A DNA stretch of 64,000 nt from Streptomyces piniterrae. GTDB taxonomy: Bacteria; Actinomycetota; Actinomycetes; Streptomycetales; Streptomycetaceae. Both the position numbers and the translations under genes were made by a program. Below the pieces are notes generated by a model. It was not told the origin of the DNA. It saw only the letters and a program-made list of their open reading frames with translations, and made no database searches. Positions 55,776 through 64,000 of this stretch are shown here, piece after piece. The number at the start of each line of letters is the position of its first letter. The stretch's first letter is position 1. Location of the stretch: assembly GCF_005048155.1 (NCBI RefSeq), contig NZ_SUMB01000008.1, forward strand, positions 124,001 to 188,000. The letters are read 5' to 3'.

Positions 55776-56894
55776 TCAGCGCCGCGCCATATACATATCG
55801 AACGCCTTGTGCAGCAGCTTGTTGAGCGGGAAGTCCCACTCACCGAGATACTCCGCTGCCTGCCCACCTGTGCCGACCTTGAACTGGATCAGGCCGAAAA
55901 GGTGGTCGTTCTCGTCCAGGGAGTCGCTGATGCCGCGGAGGTCGTAGACCGTGGCGCCGAGCGCATAGGCGTCGCGCAGCATCCGCCACTGCATCGCGTT
56001 GGAGGGCCTGACCTCGCGCTTGTGGTTGGCGGAGGCGCCGTACGAGTACCAGACATGGCCACCGACGATCAGCATCGTGGCGGCCGCGACGTTCTCGCCC
56101 TCGTGGCGGGCGAAGTACAGCCGCATGCGGTTGGGGTCCTCGGCGTTGAGGGCCTTCCACATGCGCTGGAAGTAGCCGATCGGGCGCGGCCGGAAGTGGT
56201 CGCGCTCCGCGGTGATCTCGTAGAGCCGCTGCCACTCGTCCAGCTCGTCGTAGCTGCCCTGCACGACCTCGACGCCGGCCTTCTCGGCCTTCTTGATGTT
56301 GCGGCGCCACAGCTGGTTGAAGCCCTTGTGGACGTCCTCCAGGGAACGGTTGGCCAGCGGCACCTGGAAGACGTAGCGGGGCTGCACATCGGCGAAGCCG
56401 GCGCCGCCGTCCTCGCCCTGCTGCCAGCCCATGCGGCGAAGCTTGTCGGCCACCTCGAAGGCGCGCGGCTCGATGTGGGTCGCCTCGACGTCCCGCAGGC
56501 GCTTGACGTCCGGGTTCTGGATGCCGGCCTTGATCGCCGCGGCGTCCCAGCGGCGGATGATGACCGGCGGGCCCATCTTCACCGTGAAGGCGCCCTGCTG
56601 CTTGAGATGCTTGAGCATCGGCTGCAGCCAGTCCTCCAGATTCGGGGAGTACCAGTTGATGACCGGTCCCTCGGGGAGGTAGGCGAGATACAGCTTGACC
56701 TTGGGGACCTGGCGGTAGAGGACCAGACCGGCGCCGACCAGCTCGCCGTCGGCGTCGAACCAGCCCAGGCTCTCCGAGCGCCACTCGGCCTTGACGTCGG
56801 CCCAGGCCGGGACCTGCATGTGGCTCGCCGCGGGCAGGCTCTGGATGTATGCCAGATGCTGCTCTCGGCTAATGGTCCTCAGGGTCAGGCTCAT
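55776..56894 (-). CDS. femX: FemX/FemAB-type peptidoglycan amino acid transferase
   Basis: A 372-residue aminoacyl-tRNA-dependent transferase. Two GNAT-like halves are visible: HMQVPAWADVKAEW near the N-terminus, LYLAYLPEGPVINW, and the C-terminal YSYGASANHKREVRPSNAMQWRMLRDAYALGATVYDLRG. In Streptomyces, FemX adds the first glycine of the interpeptide bridge. The helical arm insert (about 190-225, EDVHKGFNQLWRRNIKKAEKAGVEV) is family-typical. It is upstream of the racemase-like gene by 71 bp. Confidence 0.94.
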   Translation of the reverse strand: MSLTLRTISREQHLAYIQSLPAASHMQVPAWADVKAEWRSESLGWFDADGELVGAGLVLYRQVPKVKLYLAYLPEGPVINWYSPNLEDWLQPMLKHLKQQGAFTVKMGPPVIIRRWDAAAIKAGIQNPDVKRLRDVEATHIEPRAFEVADKLRRMGWQQGEDGGAGFADVQPRYVFQVPLANRSLEDVHKGFNQLWRRNIKKAEKAGVEVVQGSYDELDEWQRLYEITAERDHFRPRPIGYFQRMWKALNAEDPNRMRLYFARHEGENVAAATMLIVGGHVWYSYGASANHKREVRPSNAMQWRMLRDAYALGATVYDLRGISDSLDENDHLFGLIQFKVGTGGQAAEYLGEWDFPLNKLLHKAFDMYMARR

Positions 56895-57021
56895 GCGGGG
56901 CGCTCCTCGGCAGGTGTGTCCCCATGGTCGGGGCTCCGGCTCTCGCGCCGAAGCCTACTGTGAGCGGGGAGCGCCCCGTCTGAGCCGTACGGTCTTGGGT
57001 TCGAATCGCCCCGGCCTCGCG

Positions 57022-57339
57022 CTAGCCGAGGACGCCGCCGAAGAGGCCGCCGTGCGCCAGGCCGATGTAGAAGCCGACGCCCGAAGCCCCGAGACCGATG
57101 ATCAACAGGAAGCGTTCGCCTGTCGTCGATGAGATGAACTGGCCCCAGAGGCCCGTCCCGATTCCGACGAGCCCGGCCCAGGAGCTGATCAGGTGCAGGC
57201 TGGGAGAGAGCGTGGTGAAGACGGCGACCGCGCCGAGCACCAGGGTCACGATGGCGATGGTGTTCTCGACGGGGTGCGCCTTGCCGTCGCTGTTGAGAAG
57301 CGAGAGCAGACTGCGCTGGGTCCTTGCTGCCTGTGCCAT
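57022..57339 (-). CDS. Small multi-pass membrane protein, 105 aa
   Basis: A 105-residue protein with three hydrophobic segments (about 28-46, 52-66, 74-92), e.g. NTIAIVTLVLGAVAVFTTLSP and FLLIIGLGASGVGFYIGL. It is conserved between femX and rpsF in Streptomyces. No functional motif seen. A short intergenic stretch (56895-57021) precedes femX. Confidence 0.82.
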   Translation of the reverse strand: MAQAARTQRSLLSLLNSDGKAHPVENTIAIVTLVLGAVAVFTTLSPSLHLISSWAGLVGIGTGLWGQFISSTTGERFLLIIGLGASGVGFYIGLAHGGLFGGVLG

Positions 57340-57523
57340 GCGGCACCTCCGATGACAGGGCGGCGCACTGTAACGCCGCTCACACCCGTTGCGTTCCAGA
57401 TTGAGGGGTGCAGCACTCGGATTTCAACCGGAAGGCCTGAGGCAGGTACTCTGTACGGTCTGCGCCTATGTCTGTCCGGATGACCCGGGCGGGCTCGGTG
57501 CGGAACGCATCATGACCCTCCTG

Positions 57524-57543
57524 CCACGGAACGACCGTGGCCG
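57524..57543 (+). promoter_or_regulatory. rpsF leader hairpin, possible S6:S18 binding element
   Basis: The stem CCACGG/CCGTGG with loop AACGA, followed by CCG, ends 26 bases before the rpsF start. S6:S18 feedback motifs in rpsF leaders of other bacteria are short hairpins with a nearby CCG; the match is by eye only. Confidence 0.4.
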
Positions 57544-57569
57544 CTGAGTCCAAAGGAGGTGGGTTCTAC

Positions 57570-57860
57570 ATGCGTCACTACGAGGTGATGGTCATCCTCG
57601 ACCCCGATCTCGAGGAGCGCGCTGTCTCCCCGCTGATCGAGAACTTCCTCTCCGTCGTCCGTGAGGGCAACGGAAAGGTCGAGAAGGTCGACACCTGGGG
57701 CCGTCGTCGTCTCTCGTACGAGATCAACAAGAAGCCTGAGGGCATCTACTCGGTCATCGACCTGCAGGCCGAGCCTGCGGTCGTCAAGGAGCTCGACCGT
57801 CAGATGAACCTGAATGAGTCGGTCCTCCGGACCAAGGTCCTCCGTCCCGAGACCCACTGA
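57570..57860 (+). CDS. rpsF: 30S ribosomal protein S6
   Basis: A 96-residue ribosomal protein (MRHYEVMVILDPDLEERAVS, later DTWGRRRLSYEINKKPEGIY). A perfect AAAGGAGGTG lies seven bases before the ATG. First gene of rpsF-ssb-rpsR-rplI; S6 pairs with S18 in the ribosome and in leader autoregulation. Confidence 0.98.
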   Translation: MRHYEVMVILDPDLEERAVSPLIENFLSVVREGNGKVEKVDTWGRRRLSYEINKKPEGIYSVIDLQAEPAVVKELDRQMNLNESVLRTKVLRPETH

Positions 57861-57942
57861 CCGCGTCAGCGTTCAGCGGTAACCGGGTTCGAGTAGCAGC
57901 AACACCAGCAGCCAGCAGCACACCCGCCGAGAGGTTCCCCTA

Positions 57943-58533
57943 ATGGCAGGCGAGACCGTCATCACGGTTGTCGGCAATCTTGTCGACGACCCCGAGCTGC
58001 GCTTCACCCCGTCCGGTGCGGCGGTCGCGAAGTTCCGCGTCGCGTCCACTCCCCGCACTTTCGACCGCCAGACCAATGAGTGGAAGGACGGCGAGAGCCT
58101 GTTCCTGACCTGCTCGGTGTGGCGTCAGGCGGCGGAGAACGTCGCCGAGTCCCTCACGCGGGGTACCCGCGTGGTCGTGCAGGGCCGCCTCAAGCAGCGG
58201 TCGTACGAGGACCGCGAGGGCGTGAAGCGCACGGTCTACGAGCTCGACGTCGAGGAAGTGGGCGCGAGCCTCAAGAACGCCACGGCCAAGATCACCAAGA
58301 CCAGCGGTCGCGGTGGCCAGGGCGGCGGCTTCGGCGGCGGTCAGCAGGGCGGTGGCCAGGGTGGCGGTGGCTGGGGCGGCGGCCCCGGTGGCGGCCAGCA
58401 GGGCGGCGGCGGTGCTCCCGCCGACGACCCGTGGGCGACCAATGCTCCTGCCGGCGGTGGCCAGCAGGGTGGCGGCGGCGGTGGCTGGGGCGGCAGCTCC
58501 GGCGGCGGCTACTCGGACGAGCCGCCCTTCTAG
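57943..58533 (+). CDS. ssb: Single-stranded DNA-binding protein
   Basis: A 196-residue SSB: N-terminal OB fold (about 1-110, GETVITVVGNLVDDPELRFT), a Gly/Gln-rich linker (about 120-185) and the acidic tip DEPPF that binds repair and replication proteins. It coats ssDNA at the fork. It is the Ssb paralogue embedded in the ribosomal operon, 82 bp after rpsF. Confidence 0.98.
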   Translation: MAGETVITVVGNLVDDPELRFTPSGAAVAKFRVASTPRTFDRQTNEWKDGESLFLTCSVWRQAAENVAESLTRGTRVVVQGRLKQRSYEDREGVKRTVYELDVEEVGASLKNATAKITKTSGRGGQGGGFGGGQQGGGQGGGGWGGGPGGGQQGGGGAPADDPWATNAPAGGGQQGGGGGGWGGSSGGGYSDEPPF

Positions 58534-58556
58534 GTCCGCACAGCCGGCTCGTCTCC

Positions 58557-58580
58557 GCGTTGTTTCACGTGAAACAACGC
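58557..58580. repeat. 24-bp perfect palindrome centred on parS
   Basis: Arms GCGTTGTTTCAC and its complement lie between ssb and rpsR; the core is the parS at 58562. It could pause or attenuate transcription into rpsR. Confidence 0.8.
58562..58575. promoter_or_regulatory. parS site
   Basis: Perfect GTTTCACGTGAAAC, the rightmost parS in the window, about 34 kb from oriC. Confidence 0.95.
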
Positions 58581-58643
58581 CGTGAAACGGCCGGGACCTC
58601 GAGGGCGTCAGCACAAACTTCTTGAACTCACTGGAGAGAGACA

Positions 58644-58880
58644 ATGGCGAAGCCGCCTGCTCGCAAGCCTAAGAAGAAGGTTTGCGTGTTCTGCAAGGAG
58701 AAGATCTCCTACGTTGACTACAAGGACACGAACCTGCTGCGGAAGTTCATTTCCGACCGCGGCAAGATCCGTGCCCGCCGAGTCACCGGCAACTGCACTC
58801 AGCACCAGCGTGACGTCGCCACGGCCGTGAAGAACAGCCGTGAGATGGCGCTGCTGCCCTACACGTCCACCGCGCGATAA
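58644..58880 (+). CDS. rpsR: 30S ribosomal protein S18 (zinc-type)
   Basis: A 78-residue S18 (MAKPPARKPKKKVCVFCKEK, then RGKIRARRVTGNCTQHQRD). It keeps CxxC plus a later Cys/His, so it is the C+ zinc-binding form; Streptomyces often has a second, Cys-lacking copy under Zur control elsewhere. It binds S6 on the platform. A GGAGAG site precedes the ATG. Confidence 0.98.
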   Translation: MAKPPARKPKKKVCVFCKEKISYVDYKDTNLLRKFISDRGKIRARRVTGNCTQHQRDVATAVKNSREMALLPYTSTAR

Positions 58881-58898
58881 GGGAAGGGTGACCGACAC

Positions 58899-59345
58899 AT
58901 GAAGATCATCCTCACCCACGAGGTCTCTGGCCTCGGCACCGCCGGCGACGTCGTCGACGTCAAGGACGGTTACGCCCGTAACTACCTGGTCCCGCGTGGT
59001 TTCGCGATCCGCTGGACCAAGGGTGGCGAGAAGGACGTCGAGCAGATCCGTCGCGGTCGCAAGATCCGCGAGATCGCCACGATCGAGCAGGCCAACGAGA
59101 TCAAGGGCCAGCTCGAGGGCGTCAAGGTGAAGCTGGCCGTCCGTGCCGGCGACGCCGGCCGCCTGTTCGGCTCCGTCACCCCGGCCGACGTCGCCTCGGC
59201 GATCAAGGCCGCCGGTGGTCCGGACGTCGACAAGCGCCGTGTCGAGCTCGGTACGCCGATCAAGACCCTGGGCGCGCACCAGGTCTCCGTGCGTCTGCAC
59301 GCCGAGGTCATCGCGAAGCTCGGCGTCGAGGTCGTCGCCGCGTAA
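58899..59345 (+). CDS. rplI: 50S ribosomal protein L9
   Basis: A 148-residue L9: N-terminal domain MKIILTHEVSGLGTAGDVVDV with RNYLVPRGFAI, a connecting helix, and the C-terminal domain ending KLGVEVVAA. Last gene of the operon, 18 bp after rpsR. Confidence 0.98.
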   Translation: MKIILTHEVSGLGTAGDVVDVKDGYARNYLVPRGFAIRWTKGGEKDVEQIRRGRKIREIATIEQANEIKGQLEGVKVKLAVRAGDAGRLFGSVTPADVASAIKAAGGPDVDKRRVELGTPIKTLGAHQVSVRLHAEVIAKLGVEVVAA

Positions 59346-59360
59346 TCGCAGCACAACGCC

Positions 59361-59395
59361 GAAGGGCCGTACCCCGCTATGGGGTGCGGCCCTTC
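59361..59395 (+). terminator. Terminator of the rpsF-rplI operon
   Basis: The stem GAAGGGCCGTACCCC/GGGGTGCGGCCCTTC (one G-U pair) with GCTAT loop, 15 bases after rplI; it can also serve the convergent protease gene. Confidence 0.9.
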
Positions 59396-59424
59396 GCCGT
59401 GTTCAGGTGTCCGGAGGCCCGTTC

Positions 59425-60285
59425 TCAGTCCTCGTCCTGGGCGTGCTTGTACAGCGCCGCGATGTCGTCGTCGAAGTACGCGGCGTAGGAGACATCGTCC
59501 TCGTCGCCGCCGCCCTCATGGCCGCCCAGGACACCGATGACCGTGCCGGTGTGGCTCTTGGGGTCGTAGTCGGCCAGCCAAGGGCTGCCGCTCGTACCGC
59601 CCTCGAAGTCGGTGCATTTGACGCGCAGTTGGGTGTTGCTGAACTTCGTGGTGCGGTTCTGGCAGGAGATCGGGGTGTTGCGGCTGGTCGGATAGCCGGT
59701 GATCTTGACTTCGTTGTCGAAGCCGCGGTCTATGCCGAGCGTGTTGGCACCCAGGACGTCCTGGATCTGCTCGCCCTTCTTCTTGTCGAGCAGGAGGAAC
59801 GCGACGTCGAGATCCTCGTCGTTCGACTTGGCCCAGCGGTCGTCGACTATGACCTTGTTGACCTTCCACAGGCCGGTGGGTTCTTCGCCGTCGCGATAGT
59901 CGGGAGCGAAGACGAGATCGTTCACGGGGGCCTTGGCGTCGCTGTCGTACGCGCAGTGCGCCGCGGTGATGAGCATGTTCCGGCCGGGGCTCTGCACGAC
60001 GCTTGCGGTGCAGAAGTGCTCGCCGGTGTCGTCCTTCTCGAAGACCACGCCGACCCGGGCGTTCTGCTCGGTCCGGCGCGGGGTGTACGCGTTGCCGTCG
60101 TCGGCCGGGGCCGTCGCGGCCGGATCCTGGTCCTCGGGGTCCTGGCCGGCCTCGCCGGACTTACCGAAGCTGCTGCGGCCGCCGCCGACCGTAGGAGCGA
60201 CCTCCGCGGCGGAGCCCACCATGACAGCTGCCCCGATGACGATGAACGTCAGGGGCAGCACGGATTTCCTGGCTAGCGGGCGCAC
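59425..60285 (-). CDS. Secreted trypsin-like serine protease
   Basis: A 286-residue protein with an N-terminal signal/anchor region (about 8-27), a Ser/Gly/Pro/Asp-rich linker, and a chymotrypsin-fold domain. The triad is visible: His in ITAAHC, Asp in DLDVAFLL, Ser in GGTSGSPW. Four Cys could form two disulfides. It is probably exported, with housekeeping or developmental proteolysis likely; substrate unknown. The GTG start is at 60285. Confidence 0.92.
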   Translation of the reverse strand: MRPLARKSVLPLTFIVIGAAVMVGSAAEVAPTVGGGRSSFGKSGEAGQDPEDQDPAATAPADDGNAYTPRRTEQNARVGVVFEKDDTGEHFCTASVVQSPGRNMLITAAHCAYDSDAKAPVNDLVFAPDYRDGEEPTGLWKVNKVIVDDRWAKSNDEDLDVAFLLLDKKKGEQIQDVLGANTLGIDRGFDNEVKITGYPTSRNTPISCQNRTTKFSNTQLRVKCTDFEGGTSGSPWLADYDPKSHTGTVIGVLGGHEGGGDEDDVSYAAYFDDDIAALYKHAQDED

Positions 60286-60325
60286 ACGGTCATTATCGAC
60301 AGGCAGTTCGTTGTTACGGGGCGGT

Positions 60326-61663
60326 TCAGCGGGAGGCCCCGGTCACAATCCACCGGCCCGACCGGGTGCGCAGCCACAGTGTCAGCATGCGCACGGTCAT
60401 CATCAGCGTCATGGCCCACCAGAGGGCGACGAGTCCGCCGCCGAAGGCCGGTACGGCCAGCGCCACGGGTGCGAACAGGGCGAGCGTCACGACCATTGCC
60501 CAGGCGAGGTACGGCCCGTCCCCGGCCCCCATCAGGACGCCGTCGAGTATGAAGACGACTCCGGAGATCGGCTGGCTGACCGCGACGACCAGGAGCGTGG
60601 TCAGCAGGGGGCCCTGCACGGCGGGGTCGGCGGTGAACAGCGGGATGAACAGTGGCCGGGCGAGCGCGACCAGGATGCCCAGGACCACGCCGGAGGCGAT
60701 GCCCCACTGCACCATGCGGCGGCAAGCGGCCGTGGCGCCCTCCCGGTCCGCAGCTCCGAGATAGCGCCCTATGATCGCCTGCCCGGCTATGGCTATGGCG
60801 TCCAGAGCGAAGGCCAGCAGCTGCCAGAGGGTGAGTACGATCTGGTGGGCGGCGATCTCGGCGTCGCCGAGCCTGGCGGCCACGGCGGTGGCGATCATCA
60901 GCACGGCGCGCAGTGAGAGGGTGCGGACCAGCAAGGGGAGGCCGGCCTGCGCGGAGGCGCGGATACCCGCCGCGTCGGGGCGCAGCGAGGCCCCGTGCCG
61001 CCGGGCGCCGCGGACCACCACGACGAGGTAGGCGGCGGCCATGGCGCACTGGGCGATGACGGTGCCCCAGGCGGAGCCCGCGATGCCGAGGCCGGCGCCG
61101 TAGACCAGCCCGATGTTCAGTACGGCGTTTCCGGAGAATCCTCCGATGGCCACGTACAGCGGGGTCCTGGTGTCCTGGAGGCCGCGGAGTACGCCGGTGG
61201 CGGCGAGGACGACGAGCATCGCGGGGATGCCGAGGGCGCTGATGCGCAGATAGGTCGTGGCGTACGGGGCGGCGGTGCCGGATGCGCCGAAGGCTTCGAC
61301 GAGCCACGGGGCGGTGGGCAGCACGGTCGCGATGACGGCGGCGCCGAGGAGGAGGGCGAGCCAGATGCCGTCCATGCCCTGGCGGATGGCGGCGGGGAGG
61401 TCGCCGGCGCCGACTCTGCGGGCGACCGCCGCGGTGGTGGCGTAGGCGAGGAAGACGAAGACGGAGACAGCGGTGGTCAGCAGGGCGGCGGCGACGCCGA
61501 GGCCGGCGAGCTGGGGGGTGCCGAGGTGGCCGATGACGGCGCTGTCGACCATGACGAAGAGGGGTTCCGCGACGAGGGAACCGAAAGCCGGCAGGGCGAG
61601 TGCGATGATCTCGCGGTCGTGGCGGCGGGCGGTGCGCCGCCGGGTCGCGGGAGCCAGTGTCAT
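60326..61663 (-). CDS. MATE family efflux transporter (DinF-like)
   Basis: A 445-residue transporter with about 12 membrane segments in two repeated halves. Typical MATE blocks are present: LALPAFGSLVAEPLFVMVDSAVIGHLGTPQLAGL and, in the second half, QIVLTLWQLLAFALDAIAIAGQAIIGRYLGA. It exports cationic compounds using H+ or Na+; specific substrate unknown. It is upstream of, and divergent from, dnaB. Confidence 0.94.
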   Translation of the reverse strand: MTLAPATRRRTARRHDREIIALALPAFGSLVAEPLFVMVDSAVIGHLGTPQLAGLGVAAALLTTAVSVFVFLAYATTAAVARRVGAGDLPAAIRQGMDGIWLALLLGAAVIATVLPTAPWLVEAFGASGTAAPYATTYLRISALGIPAMLVVLAATGVLRGLQDTRTPLYVAIGGFSGNAVLNIGLVYGAGLGIAGSAWGTVIAQCAMAAAYLVVVVRGARRHGASLRPDAAGIRASAQAGLPLLVRTLSLRAVLMIATAVAARLGDAEIAAHQIVLTLWQLLAFALDAIAIAGQAIIGRYLGAADREGATAACRRMVQWGIASGVVLGILVALARPLFIPLFTADPAVQGPLLTTLLVVAVSQPISGVVFILDGVLMGAGDGPYLAWAMVVTLALFAPVALAVPAFGGGLVALWWAMTLMMTVRMLTLWLRTRSGRWIVTGASR

Positions 61664-62121
61664 GCGGGCAATCTAATCTTCCACAGGTAAGAGATGCAAC
61701 CGTGATGCAGTCCTTACTTTCCGCTGTGCGGAGTTGGCTTCCGCGGGTCGTTTGCCACGATCTTGAACCGGTTGCGAAAGTTTTTCTCCCCCACAGCCTA
61801 TGGATGAGAAAACCGCAGGTCAGAGGGGTGTGGACGGGCTGATTGTGTGCTTGTCCACAGAAGTTTCCCCCGTGCCGTGCACAGGATCAGGGGACTTCTC
61901 CACAGCTATGGGCCGGTCATCCACATGGCCTGTGGATAACCAGATTGGCGGACGGTGCCGGCGGGCCTACCGTGGTCCGGCACCCGCCGCCTGTTCCGGC
62001 CTGAGAACTCGTCCGAACTCGACGCGCCGTAACCGGAGTCGGGCGTCTCGATTGTCAGAGCTGTGCCGTAAGAAAGAAGAGCACAGCAAGGTCCGCGTCG
62101 CGGACGGGAGGAGGTGCCGGG
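61664..62121. other. Intergenic DnaA-box cluster (right)
   Basis: A 458-base gap between the MATE gene and dnaB, with no gene. Five DnaA boxes: TGTGGACGG at 61829, TTGTCCACA at 61851 (perfect consensus), TTCTCCACA at 61896, TCATCCACA at 61917 and TGTGGATAA at 61931. All fall within 111 bases. A titration or dnaB-regulatory role is possible. Confidence 0.75.
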
Positions 62122-63597
62122 GTGAGCATGCCCGAGCCCATGGAGGACCCCTGGGCGGACTCCGGTCCGAGCGACCGGCTGCCGGCCCCCCGCTCCCGCC
62201 GAGGCGACGGCAAGGGCCGCGGCCGCGGTGACCGACCGGACCGCGACGAAGATGGCGGCTCCTGGGCCGGCGGCTTCGAGCGGGTGCCCCCGCAGGACCT
62301 GGACGCCGAGCAGTCCGTGCTCGGCGGCATGCTGCTGTCCAAGGACGCCATCGCGGACGTCGTCGAGGTGCTCAAGGGCGAGGACTTCTACCGCCCGGCG
62401 CATGAGCTGGTCTTCCAGGCGATTCTCGACCTGTATGCCAAGGGCGAGCCGGCCGACCCGATCACCATCGCCGCGGAGCTGACCAAGCGCGGGGAGATCG
62501 CGCGGGTCGGCGGCGCCTCGTATCTGCACACCCTCGTCCAGTCCGTGCCGACGGCCGCGAACGCCGAGTACTACGCCGAGATCGTCCATGAACGGGCCGT
62601 GCTGCGCCGCCTGGTCGAAGCGGGCACCCGGATCACGCAGATGGGATACGCGGCGGACGGCGACGTCGACGAGATCGTCAACAGCGCCCAGGCGGAGATC
62701 TACGCCGTCACCGAGCAGCGGACCAGCGAGGACTATCTGCCGCTCGGCGACATCATGGAGGGCGCCCTCGACGAGATCGAGGCGATCGGCTCTCGCCAGG
62801 GTCAGATGACGGGTGTGCCGACCGGCTTCACGGACCTGGATTCGCTGACGAACGGTCTGCACCCGGGCCAGATGATCGTTATCGCGGCCCGTCCCGCCAT
62901 GGGTAAGTCCACCCTGGCGCTGGACTTCGCGCGCGCCTGCTCGATCAAGAGCAATCTGCCGAGCGTGATCTTCTCCCTCGAAATGGGGCGCAACGAGATC
63001 GCGATGCGCCTGCTGTCCGCCGAGGCCCGGGTGGCGCTGCATCACATGCGCTCCGGCAGCATGACGGACGAGGACTGGACGCGGCTGGCGCGCCGGATGC
63101 CGGATGTCTCCGCCGCGCCGCTCTACATCGACGATTCGCCGAACCTGTCGATGATGGAGATCCGCGCGAAGTGCCGCCGTCTCAAGCAGCGCAACGAACT
63201 GAAGCTTGTGGTCATCGACTATCTGCAGCTGATGCAGTCCGGTGGCTCGAAGCGCGCCGAGAGCCGCCAGCAGGAAGTTTCCGATATGTCCCGAAACCTC
63301 AAGCTGCTGGCCAAGGAGCTGGAGCTCCCGGTGATCGCGCTCTCCCAGCTGAACCGTGGCCCCGAGCAGCGCACGGACAAGAAGCCGATGGTCTCCGACC
63401 TTCGTGAATCCGGTTCGATCGAGCAGGACGCCGACATGGTCATCCTGCTGCACCGCGAGGACGCCTATGAGAAGGAGTCCCCGCGTGCGGGCGAGGCCGA
63501 CCTGATCGTGGCGAAGCACCGTAACGGCCCCACAGCGACGATCACCGTGGCGTTCCAGGGTCACTACTCGCGGTTTGTGGATATGGCGCAGACGTGA
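62122..63597 (+). CDS. dnaB: Replicative DNA helicase DnaB
   Basis: A 491-residue hexameric helicase. An N-terminal disordered tail of about 55 residues precedes the helical N-domain (QDLDAEQSVLGGMLLSKDAI). RecA-like domain: Walker A ARPAMGKST, then SLEMGRNEI, DYLQLMQ (Walker B) and the C-terminal DLRESGSIEQDADMVILLHRED. No intein is present. The start is a GTG at 62122 with GGGAGGAGG upstream. Loaded by DciA. Confidence 0.97.
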   Translation: MSMPEPMEDPWADSGPSDRLPAPRSRRGDGKGRGRGDRPDRDEDGGSWAGGFERVPPQDLDAEQSVLGGMLLSKDAIADVVEVLKGEDFYRPAHELVFQAILDLYAKGEPADPITIAAELTKRGEIARVGGASYLHTLVQSVPTAANAEYYAEIVHERAVLRRLVEAGTRITQMGYAADGDVDEIVNSAQAEIYAVTEQRTSEDYLPLGDIMEGALDEIEAIGSRQGQMTGVPTGFTDLDSLTNGLHPGQMIVIAARPAMGKSTLALDFARACSIKSNLPSVIFSLEMGRNEIAMRLLSAEARVALHHMRSGSMTDEDWTRLARRMPDVSAAPLYIDDSPNLSMMEIRAKCRRLKQRNELKLVVIDYLQLMQSGGSKRAESRQQEVSDMSRNLKLLAKELELPVIALSQLNRGPEQRTDKKPMVSDLRESGSIEQDADMVILLHREDAYEKESPRAGEADLIVAKHRNGPTATITVAFQGHYSRFVDMAQT

Positions 63598-63658
63598 GCT
63601 GAGCTGATTCGGGGCGTCGACGGCCGATCGGGACTGCTGCTGCCGTTGCCGCTGTTGA

Positions 63659-64000
63659 TCACCAGCGCACGGCCGTGAAGTCGACGGGGCGAGGCTTCAG
63701 CGCTCGGGTGCGAGCGGTCAACGCCCGGATGCGCCGCGCCATTTCGGTGGCAGGCAGGCGTTTTCGGTCGCCGTGTCCGGGGAGCAGCCACTCGAAGCGG
63801 AGCCGGTCGGCGGTACGGACCAGTGAGGCCGCCAGTTCTTCGATGGAGTACCAGGTGACGCTCTCGGTCACCTCGATGTCGTCTGTGGTGCGTGACCAGT
63901 AGAAGCTGTCGCCGCTGAAGCAGTACCGCTCGTTGGCGACGTAGAGCACGCTTCCCCTGGTGTGGCCCGGGAGCGGATGGGCGAGTACGCCGTCGGCGAT
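63659..64000 (-). CDS. Metallo-beta-lactamase-fold hydrolase, truncated at window edge
   Basis: The frame enters from beyond 64000 and ends at 63659, so only the C-terminal 113 residues are seen. Metal-site motifs are LPGHTRGSVLYV (His), FSGDSFYW (Asp) and LPGHGDRKRLP (His). The fold covers lactamases, glyoxalase II and RNases; this one cannot be assigned further. Confidence 0.8.
   Translation of the reverse strand: MADGVLAHPLPGHTRGSVLYVANERYCFSGDSFYWSRTTDDIEVTESVTWYSIEELAASLVRTADRLRFEWLLPGHGDRKRLPATEMARRIRALTARTRALKPRPVDFTAVRW

Noticed and set aside
56965..57020. tRNA 3'-end-like sequence (GGGTTCGAATC) after femX
   Set aside because: The T-arm does not pair properly and no acceptor or anticodon arm can be built; no tRNA or attachment site can be supported.

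Overview
The window is the replication-origin region of a high-GC actinomycete, almost certainly a Streptomyces or a close relative in the Streptomycetaceae. The evidence is the gene order (dnaA-dnaN-gnd-recF-dciA-gyrB-gyrA on one side of oriC, rpmH-rnpA-yidD-yidC-khpB-rsmG-parA-parB on the other), a long intergenic oriC packed with about 20 DnaA boxes, a DnaA with a large His/Gln/Pro-rich linker, class E sortases, CrgA, a DLW-39 mini-protein and 15 perfect copies of the parS palindrome GTTTCACGTGAAAC. No phage, insertion sequence, CRISPR array or foreign island is visible; this is core chromosome.

Layout. 1-6140: two class E sortases, a TrpG/PabA-type glutamine amidotransferase, a 58-residue membrane protein, a DUF881 protein, CrgA, a rhomboid protease and a cyclophilin. 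6141-14600: a DUF5324-type protein, an Rpf/LysM muralytic protein, tRNA-Ala(TGC), an HTH protein paired with a Ser/Thr kinase, a coupled pair of surface proteins (one with a VWA domain), DLW-39 and tRNA-Ile(GAT). 14647-27301: DUF3566 protein, gyrA, gyrB, dciA, recF, gnd, dnaN, oriC (about 24550-25165) and dnaA, all on the minus strand and so read away from the origin. 27680-33632: the plus-strand block rpmH to parB. 33794-44385: an acetyltransferase, trxA, trxB, an anti-sigma/ECF sigma pair (sigM-like), a pseudokinase, murJ and a DUF6049-type protein. 44567-56894: cca, a small membrane protein, an MFS transporter, inositol-3-phosphate synthase with a PadR regulator, a class A PBP, a GT87-like membrane glycosyltransferase, an alanine-racemase-like protein and FemX. 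57022-64000: a small membrane protein, the rpsF-ssb-rpsR-rplI operon, a trypsin-like protease, a MATE transporter, dnaB and a truncated metallo-beta-lactamase-fold gene.

How it works together. The window holds the initiation machinery (DnaA, oriC, DnaN, DnaB, DciA, SSB), the topology enzymes (GyrA/B), the segregation machinery (ParA/ParB and their parS array) and a large set of envelope functions (sortases, CrgA, MurJ plus pseudokinase, PBP, FemX, YidC). Non-coding DNA carries much of the unusual signal. Two DnaA-box clusters lie outside oriC, about 20 kb to the left (4384-4583) and about 37 kb to the right (61829-61939). parS sites are threaded through disordered coding linkers and through terminator hairpins. 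Three are left of oriC and twelve right of it, with none between 12.8 and 31.3 kb.

Two real genes are shorter than 60 codons and easily missed: the 58-residue membrane protein (2170-2346) and DLW-39 (14171-14305). Starts were chosen from Shine-Dalgarno sequences, stop/start overlaps and family N-termini. Functional statements rest on motif reading by eye; no database search was run.
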